Program-made: the position numbers and the translations under genes
The notes under the pieces: model-generated
What the model saw: the letters and a program-made list of their open reading frames with translations, nothing else
Databases searched by the model: none
What the model was told of the DNA's origin: nothing
Source: Cribrihabitans_A neustonicus
GTDB taxonomy: Bacteria > Pseudomonadota > Alphaproteobacteria > Rhodobacterales > Rhodobacteraceae
Reading direction: 5' to 3'
DNA length: 64,000 nucleotides
Assembly (NCBI RefSeq): GCF_048820895.1
Contig: NZ_JBMERQ010000001.1
Span: forward strand, 62,001 to 126,000
Part shown: one piece after another, positions 8,942-16,836 of the stretch
Layout of the letters: every line of letters begins with the position of its first letter
How positions within the stretch are numbered: the stretch's first letter is position 1

Positions 8942-9403
8942 ATGTTCGATCTCGGGTGGACCGAGCTGCTGGTGATCGGCATCGTTGCGCTGATCGTCGT
9001 CGGCCCCAAAGACCTGCCGGTGCTGTTCCGCAATGTCGGGCGGTTCGTTGGCAAGGCGAGGGGCATGGCGCGCGAGTTCAGCCGCGCGATGCACGATGCC
9101 GCGGATGAAGCCGGTGTGAGCGAAGTGGCGAAGGGTCTGAAAGCCGCATCCAATCCTCTGGGCACAGCGATGGACGGGGTGAAGGAGGCGGCCCGGGACA
9201 TGGCCAAGTCGATCGACCCCACGAAGTTCGACCCGGACAGCGAGACCGGCAAGCTGGCAGCGGAGCGCGCCGCGGAGGCGGAGAAGATCCGTGCCGCTAC
9301 AGCAGAGGCGGCGAGCAAGCGGCAGGAAGCCGAAGCCAAGGCCGCCACTGACGCGCCCGCGGGCAATCCCGGCCCCAAACCCGGCGATGAGGCCAACACA
9401 TGA
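8942..9403 (+). CDS. tatB: Sec-independent protein translocase subunit TatB
   Basis: 153 residues. Membrane helix MFDLGWTELLVIGIVALIVVGPKDLP, with the TatB-typical Glu in the membrane segment and the GPKDLP hinge, then an amphipathic helix and a long charged, Ala/Glu-rich tail. TatB forms the twin-arginine signal receptor with TatC in the cytoplasmic membrane. Its stop overlaps the tatC start by four bases (ATGA), showing translational coupling. Confidence 0.96.
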   Translation: MFDLGWTELLVIGIVALIVVGPKDLPVLFRNVGRFVGKARGMAREFSRAMHDAADEAGVSEVAKGLKAASNPLGTAMDGVKEAARDMAKSIDPTKFDPDSETGKLAAERAAEAEKIRAATAEAASKRQEAEAKAATDAPAGNPGPKPGDEANT

Positions 9404-10275
9404 GCACCCCGGACGACATCGACGACAGCGCCGCGCCGCTCATCGAGCATCTGGCCGAGCTGCGCACGCGTCTCATCCATTCCGCTGTGGCCTTCCTGAT
9501 CGGCATGGTGATCTGCTTCACGGTGGCAACTCCGGTATTTAACTTCCTGACCGCGCCGCTCTGCGAGGTGCTGGCGGAGCGCGGCCAGGACTGCGACCTG
9601 ATCTTCATCTCGCCCCAGGAAGGCTTCTTCGTGGCGATCAAGATCTCGCTGCTGGGCGGCTTCATCCTGGCCTTCCCCTATATCGGCCTGCAGATGTGGC
9701 GTTTTGTGGCCCCAGGACTGTACAAGAGCGAGAAGGGGGCGTTTCTGCCCTTTCTGATCGCGTCGCCCTTCATGTTCCTGCTCGGGGCGAGCTTTGCCTT
9801 CTATGTGGTGACGCCGCTGGCCTATGACTTCTTCCTGGGCTTCCAGCAGTTCGGGGCGACCGGCGAGGCAGTTGTCGGCGAAGAGGTGAACCAGGGTCTG
9901 AGCGTGGTGTTCCAGGGCTCGGCGCAGGAGTACCTGAACCTCACCATCAAGTTCATCGTCGCCTTCGGAATGTGCTTCCAGCTGCCGGTGCTGCTGACGC
10001 TGATGGGCAAGGCGGGGCTGGTGAGCGCCGAAGGTCTGGGCTCGGTCCGCAAATACGCGGTGGTGGCGATCCTGGTCCTGGCCGCGCTGGTGACGCCGCC
10101 GGATGTGATCACCCAGATCATCCTGTTTGTCGTGGTTTACGGGCTCTATGAGATCTCGATCTTCCTTGTGCGCCGGGTGGAGGCCAAGCGTGAGGCCAAG
10201 CTGCGCGCCGAAGGCTACTACGACGGCGAGGACGAGATGGAAATGCATCCCGACGATCCGGAACGCCAGGAGTAG
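9400..10275 (+). CDS. tatC: Sec-independent protein translocase subunit TatC
   Basis: 291 residues with six predicted membrane helices. Conserved N-terminal HLAELRTRLIHS, periplasmic-loop FISPQEGFFVAIKIS, FLLGASFAFYVVTP and the late VTPPDVITQI. TatC recognises the twin-arginine signal peptide and docks TatB and TatA. It is the last gene of tatABC and is followed by a strong terminator at 10304-10333. The charged C-terminal tail (DGEDEMEMHPDDPERQE) is cytosolic. Confidence 0.97.
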   Translation: MSTPDDIDDSAAPLIEHLAELRTRLIHSAVAFLIGMVICFTVATPVFNFLTAPLCEVLAERGQDCDLIFISPQEGFFVAIKISLLGGFILAFPYIGLQMWRFVAPGLYKSEKGAFLPFLIASPFMFLLGASFAFYVVTPLAYDFFLGFQQFGATGEAVVGEEVNQGLSVVFQGSAQEYLNLTIKFIVAFGMCFQLPVLLTLMGKAGLVSAEGLGSVRKYAVVAILVLAALVTPPDVITQIILFVVVYGLYEISIFLVRRVEAKREAKLRAEGYYDGEDEMEMHPDDPERQE

Positions 10276-10303
10276 ATAGGCCCGCCATTGGGTTGAAACG
10301 CAG

Positions 10304-10333
10304 AAGGCGCGCCGATGATGGCGCGCCTTTTTT
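10304..10333 (+). terminator. Rho-independent terminator of tatABC
   Basis: Perfect 10-bp stem aaggcgcgcc (10304-10313) / ggcgcgcctt (10320-10329) with loop gatgat, ending in a run of six T (10328-10333). It lies 29 bases after the tatC stop. Confidence 0.9.
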
Positions 10334-10381
10334 CAAGGCCGGCGGTTATGAAGATCAGACCCCCGCAGGTTACCTGCTGGC

Positions 10382-10579
10382 CTAGTGGGACCGGACCGCG
10401 ATCAGAACAACGCCAAGCTCGTCTTCCAGCTCCTGCAGTTTCTTCAGCTGGTCCTCCGGCAAGGCGGCGGTCTCGGCATCCACTTCGGAAAAGGCCACCA
10501 ACGGCGCGCCGATTTCCTTTTCGAGATCCCGGATTGCGTTCAGTTTGTCGCTTTCAAGCGAGGCGAGCGGATAGAGCAT
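10382..10579 (-). CDS. Small hypothetical protein, 65 residues
   Basis: Reads MLYPLASLESDKLNAIRDL then EKEIGAPLVAFSEVDAE, and a predicted helix ALPEDQLKKLQELEDELGVVLIAV. There is an aggaga ribosome site before the ATG at 10579. It is acidic, probably cytosolic, with two helices and short beta strands (GAPLVAF, GVVLIAV) in an alternating repeat: EKEIGAPLVAFSE and EDELGVVLIAVR look like two copies of one motif. No family was recognised. It lies convergent to tatC and divergent from the DUF815 gene. Confidence 0.7.
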   Translation of the reverse strand: MLYPLASLESDKLNAIRDLEKEIGAPLVAFSEVDAETAALPEDQLKKLQELEDELGVVLIAVRSH

Positions 10580-10718
10580 GCTGGTCTCCTGACTGTTGCC
10601 AAAACCAAGTGTAGCAGATTTCCCGGCATCCGTATCGCTGGCTTGCCCGCGCACCCCCTCTTGCCGCCCCTGCCGGAACATGCTTTGAAATCCGGCGACT
10701 GACGGAGGGAGGCACGTA

Positions 10719-11561
10719 ATGGACGAGAACGCATTGACCCGCATCGCCGAGGCGCTGGAGCGGATGTCTCCCGCGCCTTTGGAAACCCCGGATTTTGAAG
10801 CGGCCTCTGCTTTCGTCTGGCACGTGGCGCCGGACCGGCTGGAGCCAGTGCCGGAGGTGAACCGGATCGATCTCAAGCTGCTGGTCGGCATCGACCGCGC
10901 CCGCGACACGTTTTTGGAGAACACCCGCCGTTTTGCCGAGGGCTTCGCTGCCAACAACGCGCTTCTGTGGGGCGCGCGCGGCATGGGCAAGTCGAGCTTG
11001 GTGAAGGCGGTGCATGGAGCGCTGGCGGATGATTATGCAGACCTGAAGCTGGTGGAGCTGCAACGCGAGGACCTGCCGTCGGTCGCACGGCTCCTGAACC
11101 ATCTGCGCGGCTCGGAGCACCGCTTCATCCTTTATTGCGATGACCTGTCGTTCAGCCATGACGACCAGCACTACAAGAGCCTGAAGGCGGTACTGGACGG
11201 CGGCATCGAGGGACGGCCGGCCAATGTGGTGTTCTATGCCACCTCGAACCGGCGCCACCTGATGCCGCGCGACATGATCGAGAACGAGCGCTCCAGCGCC
11301 ATCAACCCCTCGGAAGCGGTGGAAGAGAAGGTCTCGCTGTCGGATCGTTTCGGTCTGTGGCTTGGCTTCCACCCCTGCGGGCAGGACGAGTACCTGGCGA
11401 TGATCGCGGGTTACTGCGCGGCCTATGGGGTCGAGGTTGCGCCCGATGAACTGCGGGCTGAAGCGATCGAGTGGCAGGCCACCCGCGGCGCGCGCTCGGG
11501 CCGGGTGGCCTGGCAGTTCTTCACAGATCTTGCCGGCCGGCACGGGGTGAGCCTGCGCTGA
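10719..11561 (+). CDS. DUF815 family AAA+-like ATPase
   Basis: 280 residues. A DUF815 (COG2607) P-loop ATPase: Walker A ALLWGARGMGKSSLVKA (about residues 85-101), Walker B FILYCDDLSF, the polar sensor region VVFYATSNRRHLMPRDMIEN and the DRFGLWLGFHPC motif. The N-terminal ~80 residues form the family-specific helical region. Proteins of this family are widespread in alphaproteobacteria and their substrate is unknown. The gene stands alone between two opposing genes; downstream is a dispersed repeat. Confidence 0.88.
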   Translation: MDENALTRIAEALERMSPAPLETPDFEAASAFVWHVAPDRLEPVPEVNRIDLKLLVGIDRARDTFLENTRRFAEGFAANNALLWGARGMGKSSLVKAVHGALADDYADLKLVELQREDLPSVARLLNHLRGSEHRFILYCDDLSFSHDDQHYKSLKAVLDGGIEGRPANVVFYATSNRRHLMPRDMIENERSSAINPSEAVEEKVSLSDRFGLWLGFHPCGQDEYLAMIAGYCAAYGVEVAPDELRAEAIEWQATRGARSGRVAWQFFTDLAGRHGVSLR

Positions 11562-11640
11562 GGCGAGGGCTCGGCACCGCTGGGCCGACCGGGCTCACCT
11601 TGCACCGGTCCTGAACTTCCCCAGCGCGGGACAAGGCCGC

Positions 11641-11770
11641 AAGGCCGCCGCGCATCGCCGCCGCGCCCCCTCGCGGCGGCGATTTGGCTGAGGCTGGGCG
11701 GTCCCTCGAAAGGGTCTACGAACCTGGCCGGGATAAACTGCCAGTCACGACGGTCCGGACCGCCGCCGCG
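11641..11770 (-). repeat. 130-bp dispersed repeat, copy A
   Basis: Aligns without gaps to the reverse complement of 26686-26815, with 112 of 130 positions identical by hand alignment. The invariant core ggccgggataaactgccagt lies at 11731-11750 or so. The element is flanked by cgcggcggcg / cgccgccgcg inverted repeats. On the minus strand both copies read DWQFIPA(R/K)xVxPxExPPSxSQIAAA. It may be a decayed coding repeat or a mobile-element remnant. It lies between two convergent genes. Confidence 0.75.
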
Positions 11771-11817
11771 TGACGCCGATGCGCGGCATCCGGTAGTCTT
11801 CTGTCCCTCCATACAAG

Positions 11818-11843
11818 AAACGCGGCCGCACGGCCGCGTTTTC
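11818..11843 (-). terminator. Terminator of nlpD, possibly bidirectional
   Basis: Perfect stem aaacgcggccg (11818-11828) / cggccgcgttt (11831-11841), with a minimal loop. The minus strand ends in tttctt and the plus strand in tttt. It is placed 21 bases after the nlpD stop. Confidence 0.8.
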
Positions 11844-11863
11844 TGGTCACGCGGAGCGCGGGC

Positions 11864-13180
11864 TCAGTTCAGGTAATCCAGCGGGTCGGAGCTTTCGAAA
11901 CCGTCGCGGACCTCGAAATGCACATAGGCGTCGTCCTCGGACTGGCGCAGCGCGGCGATCTTCTGGCCGCGGGCCACCTTGTCACCCTTCTGCACCTCGA
12001 TCGCGTCGACATTGGCATAGACCGTCAACAGCTTCGCGTCGTGGCGGATCACGATGATCGGGACGTTGTTGGAATCCTTGGTGATGGCGGCGACGGTGCC
12101 ACCTTCCGCGGCCTTCACCGGCGCGCCGGGGGCGGCGGCGATGTCGATGCCGTCGTTGCGGCCCTTGGAATAGGTGCGGGTGATCCGGCCCTGCACCGGG
12201 TAGGCCATCGCGGCGCCGCTGGCGGCGCTGGCGCTGGGCGCGGCCAGCTCCGGTTTCGGCAATGGCTCGGAGGGTTTGGCGGCGGCCGGTTCGACCCTCT
12301 CGGCGGGCAGCGGCTTGCTGGCGCTGGGCGGCACCGGGGTGGCGCTGCCGGTGCCGGGTTCGGTCACCGCGGGAGTGGCGGCGGCTGCGGCAGCGGCGGC
12401 GCTGGCTTCGCGCCGCGGTTCGGCGCCGTCTTTCAGCGGGATCAAGAGGTACTGGCCCTCGCGCACGCTGAAGTCGCTGCCGAGCCCGTTCCATTCGGCC
12501 AGGGATTTCACCGGCACTTGATACAGCCGGGAGATCGTGTAGGCGGTCTCGCCGCGCTTGACCTTATGCCGCACCGGTTCTGGGCCTTTCTGCACCTGGG
12601 CAGCCTGCGGTTTCGACACCGGCTGCAGCGTGGTGGTGGTGACCGAGCCGGGGTTGCGGGCAGTAGCCGGGGCATTGTCGATCGCTTGGCCTGCGAGCGA
12701 AGCGATATCTACCGAACCCGGGGTGGTGCTGCCACCGGCGGCAGGGGCCGAGGGCGCGCGGCGCGGCAGAGCCAGAATTTCGCCCTGGCGCATGGTGTCA
12801 CCGGGGCGCACGCCGTTGTAGCGGGCGACTTCATCGGCGGGCAGGCCGACGCGTGCTGCGAGATCGGCTACAGTATCGCCGCGCCGTGCCACTGCGACCT
12901 GGTATGAGGGGTAGGTGATCAGACCGCGGGAGTCCGGGGCCGGCCGGTCCGAGGTGGCGGATTGCGCGGCGGAGGCGGTGTTGAAGGCACCGACCTGGCC
13001 CCGCAGGTCATAATCCAGCGGCGTCTGGCAGGCGGCGAGCAGCCCCGCCAGGGGCAGCGCCGCCAGCAGCCGGGTGCGGCGGCGCGGTTCGGGCTGGATA
13101 TGCGCGGGCCTGGCGCCCGCAGCGCCACTGCCGGCGTCAAGCAGGGGGGGAAGGGTCCGGTGGGGGGAGGTCCGGGTCAT
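11864..13180 (-). CDS. nlpD: NlpD-like lipoprotein with two LysM domains and a degenerate M23 domain
   Basis: 438 residues. A 35-residue N-terminal extension precedes a lipoprotein signal ending in LAGLLAAC. Two LysM peptidoglycan-binding modules follow (about residues 92-140 and 207-252), then a Pro/Ala/Ser-rich linker and a LytM/M23 domain (about 320-438). Metal ligands of active M23 enzymes are missing: the HxxxD position is Asn342 in GRNDGID, and the HxH motif is Tyr419-Val-His421. Loss of these residues is typical of NlpD and EnvC, which activate amidases instead of cutting peptidoglycan. It is the third gene of surE-pcm-nlpD, a classical order. ATG at 13180 has gaggag upstream. Confidence 0.88.
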   Translation of the reverse strand: MTRTSPHRTLPPLLDAGSGAAGARPAHIQPEPRRRTRLLAALPLAGLLAACQTPLDYDLRGQVGAFNTASAAQSATSDRPAPDSRGLITYPSYQVAVARRGDTVADLAARVGLPADEVARYNGVRPGDTMRQGEILALPRRAPSAPAAGGSTTPGSVDIASLAGQAIDNAPATARNPGSVTTTTLQPVSKPQAAQVQKGPEPVRHKVKRGETAYTISRLYQVPVKSLAEWNGLGSDFSVREGQYLLIPLKDGAEPRREASAAAAAAAATPAVTEPGTGSATPVPPSASKPLPAERVEPAAAKPSEPLPKPELAAPSASAASGAAMAYPVQGRITRTYSKGRNDGIDIAAAPGAPVKAAEGGTVAAITKDSNNVPIIVIRHDAKLLTVYANVDAIEVQKGDKVARGQKIAALRQSEDDAYVHFEVRDGFESSDPLDYLN

Positions 13181-13340
13181 CTTGCTCTCCTCAAAACACG
13201 CCCCCTTTTCCGCGGGGGTTCTGTCGCGTCAATCATCATGCCCGGACACTGCCGCAGGCAGGCCGGTTTCCGCCGCAGGCGGGCCGCAACCGTCATCCCG
13301 CGCCGCGGATCCCAGCGGGCAGGGGGCGGTTTGGCGGCCC

Positions 13341-13988
13341 TCAGCTGTCCTGGCCGAGGCCTTCGAGCAGCGGCACAAAGCGCACCGGGCGCAGTTCGTC
13401 ATAATGCAGCCCGTCTTCGGCCTTGCGCACGCGGATCAGGGTCTGCACCGTATCTGACTGGCCAACCGGCAGCACCATGATACCGCCAACCTTCAGCTGG
13501 GCCAAGAGCGGGCCGGGGGGATCTTCGGCGGCAGCGGTGACAAGGATGCGGTCGAAAGGGGCTTGCTCGGGCAGCCCGTGGCTGCCATCGCCTACCAGAG
13601 AGGTGACATTGCTGAGCGACAGCTCCTCGAACACCTGGCGCGCTTCGCGCACCAGCCGGGGGTGGCGGTCGATGGTGTAGACGCGGCGCGCGAGCCTGGC
13701 GAGGACCGCGGCCTGGTAGCCGGAGCCGGTGCCCACCTCCAGAACCTTGGCGCGCGGCGGCACGTCCAGCGCCTGCGTCATCATGCCGACCACCGAGGGC
13801 TGCGAGATGGTCTGGCCGCAGGCGATGGGCAGCGGCACGTCCTCATAGGCGCGCGCCGCGAAGATGCCGCGCAGGAAGGCGCCGCGGTCGATCTCCTCCA
13901 TCGCCTCCAGCACGCGCTGGTCGGTCACACCGCGCGAGCGCAGGGCGAAGAGGAACTGCATCTTGGTTTCCGGATCCGGTCCGCTCAT
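13341..13988 (-). CDS. pcm: Protein-L-isoaspartate O-methyltransferase
   Basis: 215 residues. Repairs isoaspartyl residues in damaged proteins by SAM-dependent carboxyl methylation. Visible motifs: PLPIACGQTISQPSVVGMMT (substrate loop), the SAM-binding LEVGTGSGYQAAVLA, and the post-motif VTAAAEDPP with VLPVGQ. The start overlaps the surE stop by four bases, so the two stationary-phase genes are coupled. nlpD starts 160 bases downstream. Confidence 0.95.
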   Translation of the reverse strand: MSGPDPETKMQFLFALRSRGVTDQRVLEAMEEIDRGAFLRGIFAARAYEDVPLPIACGQTISQPSVVGMMTQALDVPPRAKVLEVGTGSGYQAAVLARLARRVYTIDRHPRLVREARQVFEELSLSNVTSLVGDGSHGLPEQAPFDRILVTAAAEDPPGPLLAQLKVGGIMVLPVGQSDTVQTLIRVRKAEDGLHYDELRPVRFVPLLEGLGQDS

Positions 13989-14797
13989 TCGATCGCCTTC
14001 AGCGCGTCCAATGCGTCATGCGCGGTGAGGTCGGCGCGCATCGGGGTGACGGAGATATAGCCGTCGAGATTGGCTTCCGCATCCGAGCCCGGCGTGGCGG
14101 GCACATGCTGGTTGCCGCCGCTGATCCAGAGGTAGCGGCGGCCGTTCGGCGAAAGCTGCTCCTCGGCGGAGAAATGGCAGCCCGGACGCAGGCCTTGCAC
14201 CGTGGCGCGGGCGCCTTTCACATCGGCGGCGGCTACCGGCGGGAAGTTAATGTTGTAAAACAGCCGGTAGCTTGCGCTGGCCGGGCGGTTCTCTGCGGCG
14301 GCGGCGGCCTCGGGCGGCATCGTTTCCAGCACCCGGCGCACCAGATCCGCGCCGTGAACGGCGGCGGCCTCGAAAGGGCTTTCCAGATCGCGGTTGCCGG
14401 GGCCGTAATATTGCGACAGTGCCATCGCGGGGATACCCTGGAGCGCCGCCTCCATCGCCCCGCCGAGAGTGCCGGAATAAAGCGCATTCTCGGCCGAGTT
14501 GTTACCGCGGTTCACGCCGGACAGCACGAGATCCGGCTTGCGGTCGTGCATCGCCACGTGGATGCCCGCGAGCACACAGTCGGCGGGCGAGCCTTCGGCG
14601 GCAAAGCGGCGCGGGCCGAGGCGGCTGAGCATGGTGGGGCGGGTGTAGCTGATGCAATGGCCGACGCCGGACTGCTCGAAGGCGGGGGCTACGGTCCAGA
14701 CTTCTCCGCCGGGGCCCGCGACCTCGGCGGCGATGGTTTCCAGGACAGCGAGGCCCTCGGCGCTGATGCCGTCGTCATTGGTGATCAGGATGCGCAT
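13985..14797 (-). CDS. surE: 5'/3'-nucleotidase SurE
   Basis: 270 residues. A survival-protein SurE acid phosphatase hydrolysing nucleoside monophosphates (and short polyphosphates). The metal site is MRILITNDDGI (Asp8, Asp9) with Ser/Asn in LVLSGVNRGNNSAENALYSGT; the dimerisation C-terminal part is normal, ending VTPMRADLTAHDALDALK. It is the first gene of surE-pcm-nlpD. Start at ATG 14797 with a ggggga site. A long perfect hairpin lies upstream at 14988-15018. Confidence 0.95.
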   Translation of the reverse strand: MRILITNDDGISAEGLAVLETIAAEVAGPGGEVWTVAPAFEQSGVGHCISYTRPTMLSRLGPRRFAAEGSPADCVLAGIHVAMHDRKPDLVLSGVNRGNNSAENALYSGTLGGAMEAALQGIPAMALSQYYGPGNRDLESPFEAAAVHGADLVRRVLETMPPEAAAAAENRPASASYRLFYNINFPPVAAADVKGARATVQGLRPGCHFSAEEQLSPNGRRYLWISGGNQHVPATPGSDAEANLDGYISVTPMRADLTAHDALDALKAIE

Positions 14798-14987
14798 CTC
14801 TTCCCCCTGTATTCGCCCTCTTTGCGGCCCCCGACCGCCGCAGATGACCGCGTGGGGCTTGAATAGGACTTGGGGCCGGAGGGGGCAAGCCTTTCGCCGC
14901 CGCGCGCCGGATCGCCTCGGCAGGCGGGCAGGGAAGCAACAGGGGGCGTGAAGGGCAGGCAGGCCGGGAAGGGGGACTCTAACCCTC

Positions 14988-15018
14988 CTGTTGCGCGCAT
15001 CACGGATGCGCGCAACAG
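14988..15018. repeat. Perfect 14-bp stem-loop between an SDR gene and surE
   Basis: Arms 14988-15001 and 15005-15018 (ctgttgcgcgcatc / gatgcgcgcaacag) pair perfectly around a 3-base loop acg. It lies 14 bases after the SDR stop and about 190 bases before surE. There is no T-run on either side, so it could be a factor-dependent terminator, an mRNA-stabilising hairpin or a protein-binding palindrome. Confidence 0.7.
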
Positions 15019-15031
15019 ATGCCCGCGAGCG

Positions 15032-15679
15032 TCAGTCCGTCAGGATCAACGGCAAAAGGCGGGCGGCCTCGTCCTTGACCGGGATGAGCCCGGCGCGGTC
15101 CTCGCCGGGGTGGAAGCGGGCGCGCAAGGCAGTGGGCATCGGGCGCGGCTCCAGAATACGCACCGCCGGGCCGGTGCGTTCGCTTTCGGCCTGCCAGCTG
15201 CGCGCCAGCGCCATCTGCGCCGCCTTGGTGGCGCCATAGGCGCCGTAGAACTTCTCTCCCCCCTTCGGATCGTCGAAGAAGACTGCGCGCCCCGTCTGGC
15301 CCAGGAGCGGCGCGACATAGGGGATCAGCACCGAGGTGGCGGTGGCATTGACGGCCACCGACTTCGCCCAGTCCTTGGGGGCCACCGAGGGCGCAGGCGC
15401 CAGCGGAGCGGCGTGGATTGCGGTGTGCAGCCACAGGTCCAGCTTGCCCCAGCGGTCATGGATGCCGCGGCAGAGCGTCGCCATCGCCTCGGGCAGGGTG
15501 ATGTCCATCGGCGCCAGCGTGGCCGAGCCCCCCGCCGCCTTGATGGCGTCGTCGAGTTCTTCCAGAGCGCCGGTGGTGCGGCCCACGGCCACGATGTGGT
15601 GGGTCGGGGCAAGCGCTTCGGCCAGAGCCCGGCCCAGGCCCCGCGACGCACCGGTGATGAGAGCGAGTTTTTCTGTCAT
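15032..15679 (-). CDS. SDR-family NAD(P)-dependent oxidoreductase
   Basis: 215 residues from the ATG at 15679, preceded by aaggcgg. Classical short-chain dehydrogenase: ALITGASRGLGRALAEAL (residues 5-22) and an intact YGAYGATKAAQ catalytic motif. The usual NNAG is replaced by LHTAIHA. Several such 'atypical NNAG' SDRs occur in alphaproteobacteria. An upstream in-frame start would add 15 residues without a better ribosome site. Substrate unknown. It is co-directional with the small PilP-like gene at 15729. Confidence 0.82.
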   Translation of the reverse strand: MTEKLALITGASRGLGRALAEALAPTHHIVAVGRTTGALEELDDAIKAAGGSATLAPMDITLPEAMATLCRGIHDRWGKLDLWLHTAIHAAPLAPAPSVAPKDWAKSVAVNATATSVLIPYVAPLLGQTGRAVFFDDPKGGEKFYGAYGATKAAQMALARSWQAESERTGPAVRILEPRPMPTALRARFHPGEDRAGLIPVKDEAARLLPLILTD

Positions 15680-15728
15680 AGCCGCCTTGTGGGGCGGCGG
15701 GCCGGCCAGGTCAAGAGGCAGCACCGTA

Positions 15729-15995
15729 TCAGCTGCCTGGCATCGCCACGCGCTTGGTGGTGCCGTTCTCGCTCAGCACCAGGCCTTCGGCATCGATGGC
15801 CACCACCTGGGCGCCGGAGATGCGGGTGCCGCGGGTCACCGTGCGGGTGCGGCCGCTGGGCAGACGCACCAGCGCGGTGAGGTTGTCCTCTGGCCCGTAA
15901 AGCCCCAGCAGGCTGAGGTTGCGGCGGTTCATGGCGTTGCTCTGGGTGGCGAGCCCTGCCACTTTCGCGGAAGTTTGTTCACCCGTGTTTGCCAT
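15729..15995 (-). CDS. Small protein resembling a PilP/GspC homology region
   Basis: 88 residues. After a polar N-terminus the sequence LLGLYGPEDNLTALVRLPSGRTRTVTRGTRISGAQVVAIDAEGLVLSENGTTKRVAMPG has the beta-rich arrangement of pilus-assembly PilP / secretin-clamp GspC domains (a short barrel, GxxISG...VxxI...LxLxxxG). No signal peptide or membrane span is visible, and no pilus genes are near, so the functional meaning is uncertain. ATG at 15995 has aggaggc upstream. Confidence 0.6.
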   Translation of the reverse strand: MANTGEQTSAKVAGLATQSNAMNRRNLSLLGLYGPEDNLTALVRLPSGRTRTVTRGTRISGAQVVAIDAEGLVLSENGTTKRVAMPGS

Positions 15996-16185
15996 GTCGT
16001 GCCTCCTGTGTCCGCTGACATAAGGTCGGTTCGGATGCTAATTGGCGATCCGTGCAGAAGCTTGCAAGAAGGCCGCGCGGCTATCGGCGGGATGCCGCGG
16101 GTGCGGGGCGGCGGGACCGGTGCCGAAGCGCCGGTTCCGGCGGCAGCCAGGCCCCCGCCGGCGCGGCGGGCCGTCACCTTCGCGG

Positions 16186-16764
16186 TCAGGCGTCGAAGAC
16201 CAGCGAGGGCAGGTCGTGGCCGTAGGAATAGAGCAGCTCGAGCAGTTCCTCCAGCTCGGCGCCGTTCTTCTGCAGCGCATAAAGCGGGTGTGCGGTCTCA
16301 CTTACCATCAGCTCGGGATACTGGCCCTCGGGGCGCATCTCCAGCATGCAGGCGGCGGGCTGCGCCATGTCGGGAGGGATTGCATTGGCAAGCCAGGCCG
16401 GGCGGCTGCCCAGGTCTTCGGTCTCGCGCAGCTCGAAATGGTCAAGATAGGCTTCGAAATCGGCGCGGCTCAGGCTCGCCCAGGTGCCGAGCAGAAATTC
16501 CTCGCCGCGGCTGTCAGCCAGAGGTATCGCCAGAACCGCGCGCACGAAGCGCAATTCGCCGAGGCGGCAGAAGTCTTCGGTCAGGATATCGCCGTGAGCG
16601 GCGAGGAGGGCGGAGTTGTCTTCCGCTTCCATATCCTCGGGGCAGATATCGGGCCGGTCGCAGGTCAGGCTGAGCAGCTGCGCAAAGGTGGCACCGCAGC
16701 AGCGGCACTGGCGCGGGGAGGTCAGCATTCGGGCAAGATGGGCGTCCAAAAGGCGGCCTTTCAC
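16186..16764 (-). CDS. DUF2199-domain protein
   Basis: 192 residues. It starts with a possible zinc site CRCCGATF (about residues 20-27) and continues with the DUF2199 pattern: CDRPDICPED, EDFCRLGELRFVRAVLAIPLADSRGEEFLLGTWASLSRADFEAYLDHF. These proteins of unknown role resemble immunity or SMI1-like small cytosolic proteins. The gene follows purF (same strand) after a terminator at 16781-16811, so it probably has its own promoter or readthrough. Confidence 0.75.
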   Translation of the reverse strand: MKGRLLDAHLARMLTSPRQCRCCGATFAQLLSLTCDRPDICPEDMEAEDNSALLAAHGDILTEDFCRLGELRFVRAVLAIPLADSRGEEFLLGTWASLSRADFEAYLDHFELRETEDLGSRPAWLANAIPPDMAQPAACMLEMRPEGQYPELMVSETAHPLYALQKNGAELEELLELLYSYGHDLPSLVFDA

Positions 16765-16780
16765 GTGTTCGGGTCAAAGG

Positions 16781-16811
16781 AAAAGGCGCCAGCCCGCCCG
16801 GGCCGGCGCCT
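16781..16811 (-). terminator. Terminator of purF
   Basis: Inverted repeat aggcgcc (16784-16790) / ggcgcct (16805-16811) with further pairing in the GC-rich loop. On the minus strand it is followed by tttt. It lies 26 bases after the purF stop. Confidence 0.7.
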
Positions 16812-16836
16812 CCCCCCTGAATTGTTCGCGAGCTTC

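Larger units (their letters stand above)
11562..11863. other. Intergenic region between convergent genes, holding a repeat and a terminator
   Basis: About 300 bases between the DUF815 gene and nlpD, which converge. It contains copy A of the dispersed 130-bp element (11641-11770; similarity extends weakly to 11604-11787) and the nlpD terminator (11818-11843). No independent gene is convincing, though the repeat keeps a reading frame on the minus strand. Confidence 0.6.

Noticed and set aside
11423..11812. Minus-strand frame containing the shared repeat peptide as a real gene
   Set aside because: The frame runs antisense into the end of the DUF815 gene and lacks a plausible start. It is treated as repeat-derived.
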